DNA of 11,814 nucleotides. Source: Candidatus Uhrbacteria bacterium (lineage in GTDB: Bacteria > Patescibacteriota > Patescibacteriia > JACQSD01). The translations under genes and the position numbers were made by a program. Positions 11,749 to 11,814 of this stretch are shown in pieces. The notes beneath the pieces were generated by a model that did not search any database, was not told the origin of the DNA, and was given only the letters and a program-made list of their open reading frames with translations. Location: the NCBI GenBank assembly GCA_016206165.1, contig JACQSD010000088.1, positions 1 to 11,814 of the forward strand, read 5' to 3'. The number at the start of each line of letters is the position of its first letter. The stretch's first letter is position 1.

Positions 11749-11814
11749 TGGGTCGGGTGGGAATCGAACCCACGACCATCAGCTTAAAAGGCTGTTGCTC
11801 TACCAACTGAGCTA
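11749..11814 (-). tRNA. tRNA-Lys (anticodon UUU), 5' acceptor strand cut by window end
   Basis: Read on the minus strand: TAGCTCAGTTGGTAGAGC gives positions 8-9 and the D arm; the anticodon loop is CTTTTAA with anticodon TTT; the T arm is GTGGG-TTCGATT-CCCAC; acceptor strand CCGACCC and discriminator A follow. 66 bases are present and the first 7 lie beyond base 11814. The outermost anticodon-stem pair (27-43) is A-A. CCA is not encoded (AAA follows the acceptor), so a CCA-adding enzyme is needed. UUU-anticodon tRNA-Lys is a known MnmA substrate. Confidence 0.95.

Overview
The window looks like a stretch of a Patescibacteria (Candidate Phyla Radiation) chromosome. The evidence is the gene mix: a membrane protein of the type paired in these genomes with a TraG/HerA-like ATPase, a sigma-region-4 protein with HARE-type winged helices, and a CxxC-x17-CxxC zinc ribbon. 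Most start codons also lack a Shine-Dalgarno (SD) sequence. TGA is used as a stop (mnmA and the 61-residue gene), so the UGA=Gly code of Gracilibacteria/Absconditabacteria is not indicated. I cannot place it in a narrower lineage by eye.

Layout. (1) 1-1083: C-terminal two thirds of CTP synthase (pyrG), then a shared bidirectional terminator and the convergent ribosomal protein L27 gene (rpmA, minus strand). (2) About 1640-1720: divergent promoters for rpmA and secD. (3) 1728-4677: secD-secF. SecD carries a roughly 235-residue insertion of parvulin/PpiC-type prolyl isomerase modules. (4) 4808-9655: an apparent single transcription unit, with a strong promoter, a structured leader, a sigma-4/HARE-HTH regulator, a DUF8128-like membrane protein, a TraG/HerA-family ATPase with a zinc-ribbon tail, and a terminator. 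(5) 9673-11393: mnmA (tRNA 2-thiouridylase) followed by two small translationally coupled genes of unknown function. (6) 11394-11814: non-coding, with predicted promoters and terminators, ending in a truncated tRNA-Lys(UUU) on the minus strand, which is one of the tRNAs MnmA enzymes modify.

The most unusual features are the SecD-prolyl isomerase fusion and the density of short palindromic repeats. A GTAG...CTAC three-way-junction element lies in the regulator's leader. A TGTCATCCTGAG-type element follows the ATPase gene. A REPIN-like inverted pair sits directly upstream of mnmA. Two further palindromic elements lie in frame inside mnmA and are translated, resembling in principle the Rickettsia palindromic elements. 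Three of these elements share one fold: an outer stem enclosing two hairpins.

Functionally the window joins nucleotide synthesis, ribosome assembly, protein export and tRNA thiolation with one accessory-type unit (regulator, membrane protein, DNA-pump-like ATPase) that may act in DNA or macromolecule transfer. All family assignments come from reading motifs; no database search was possible.
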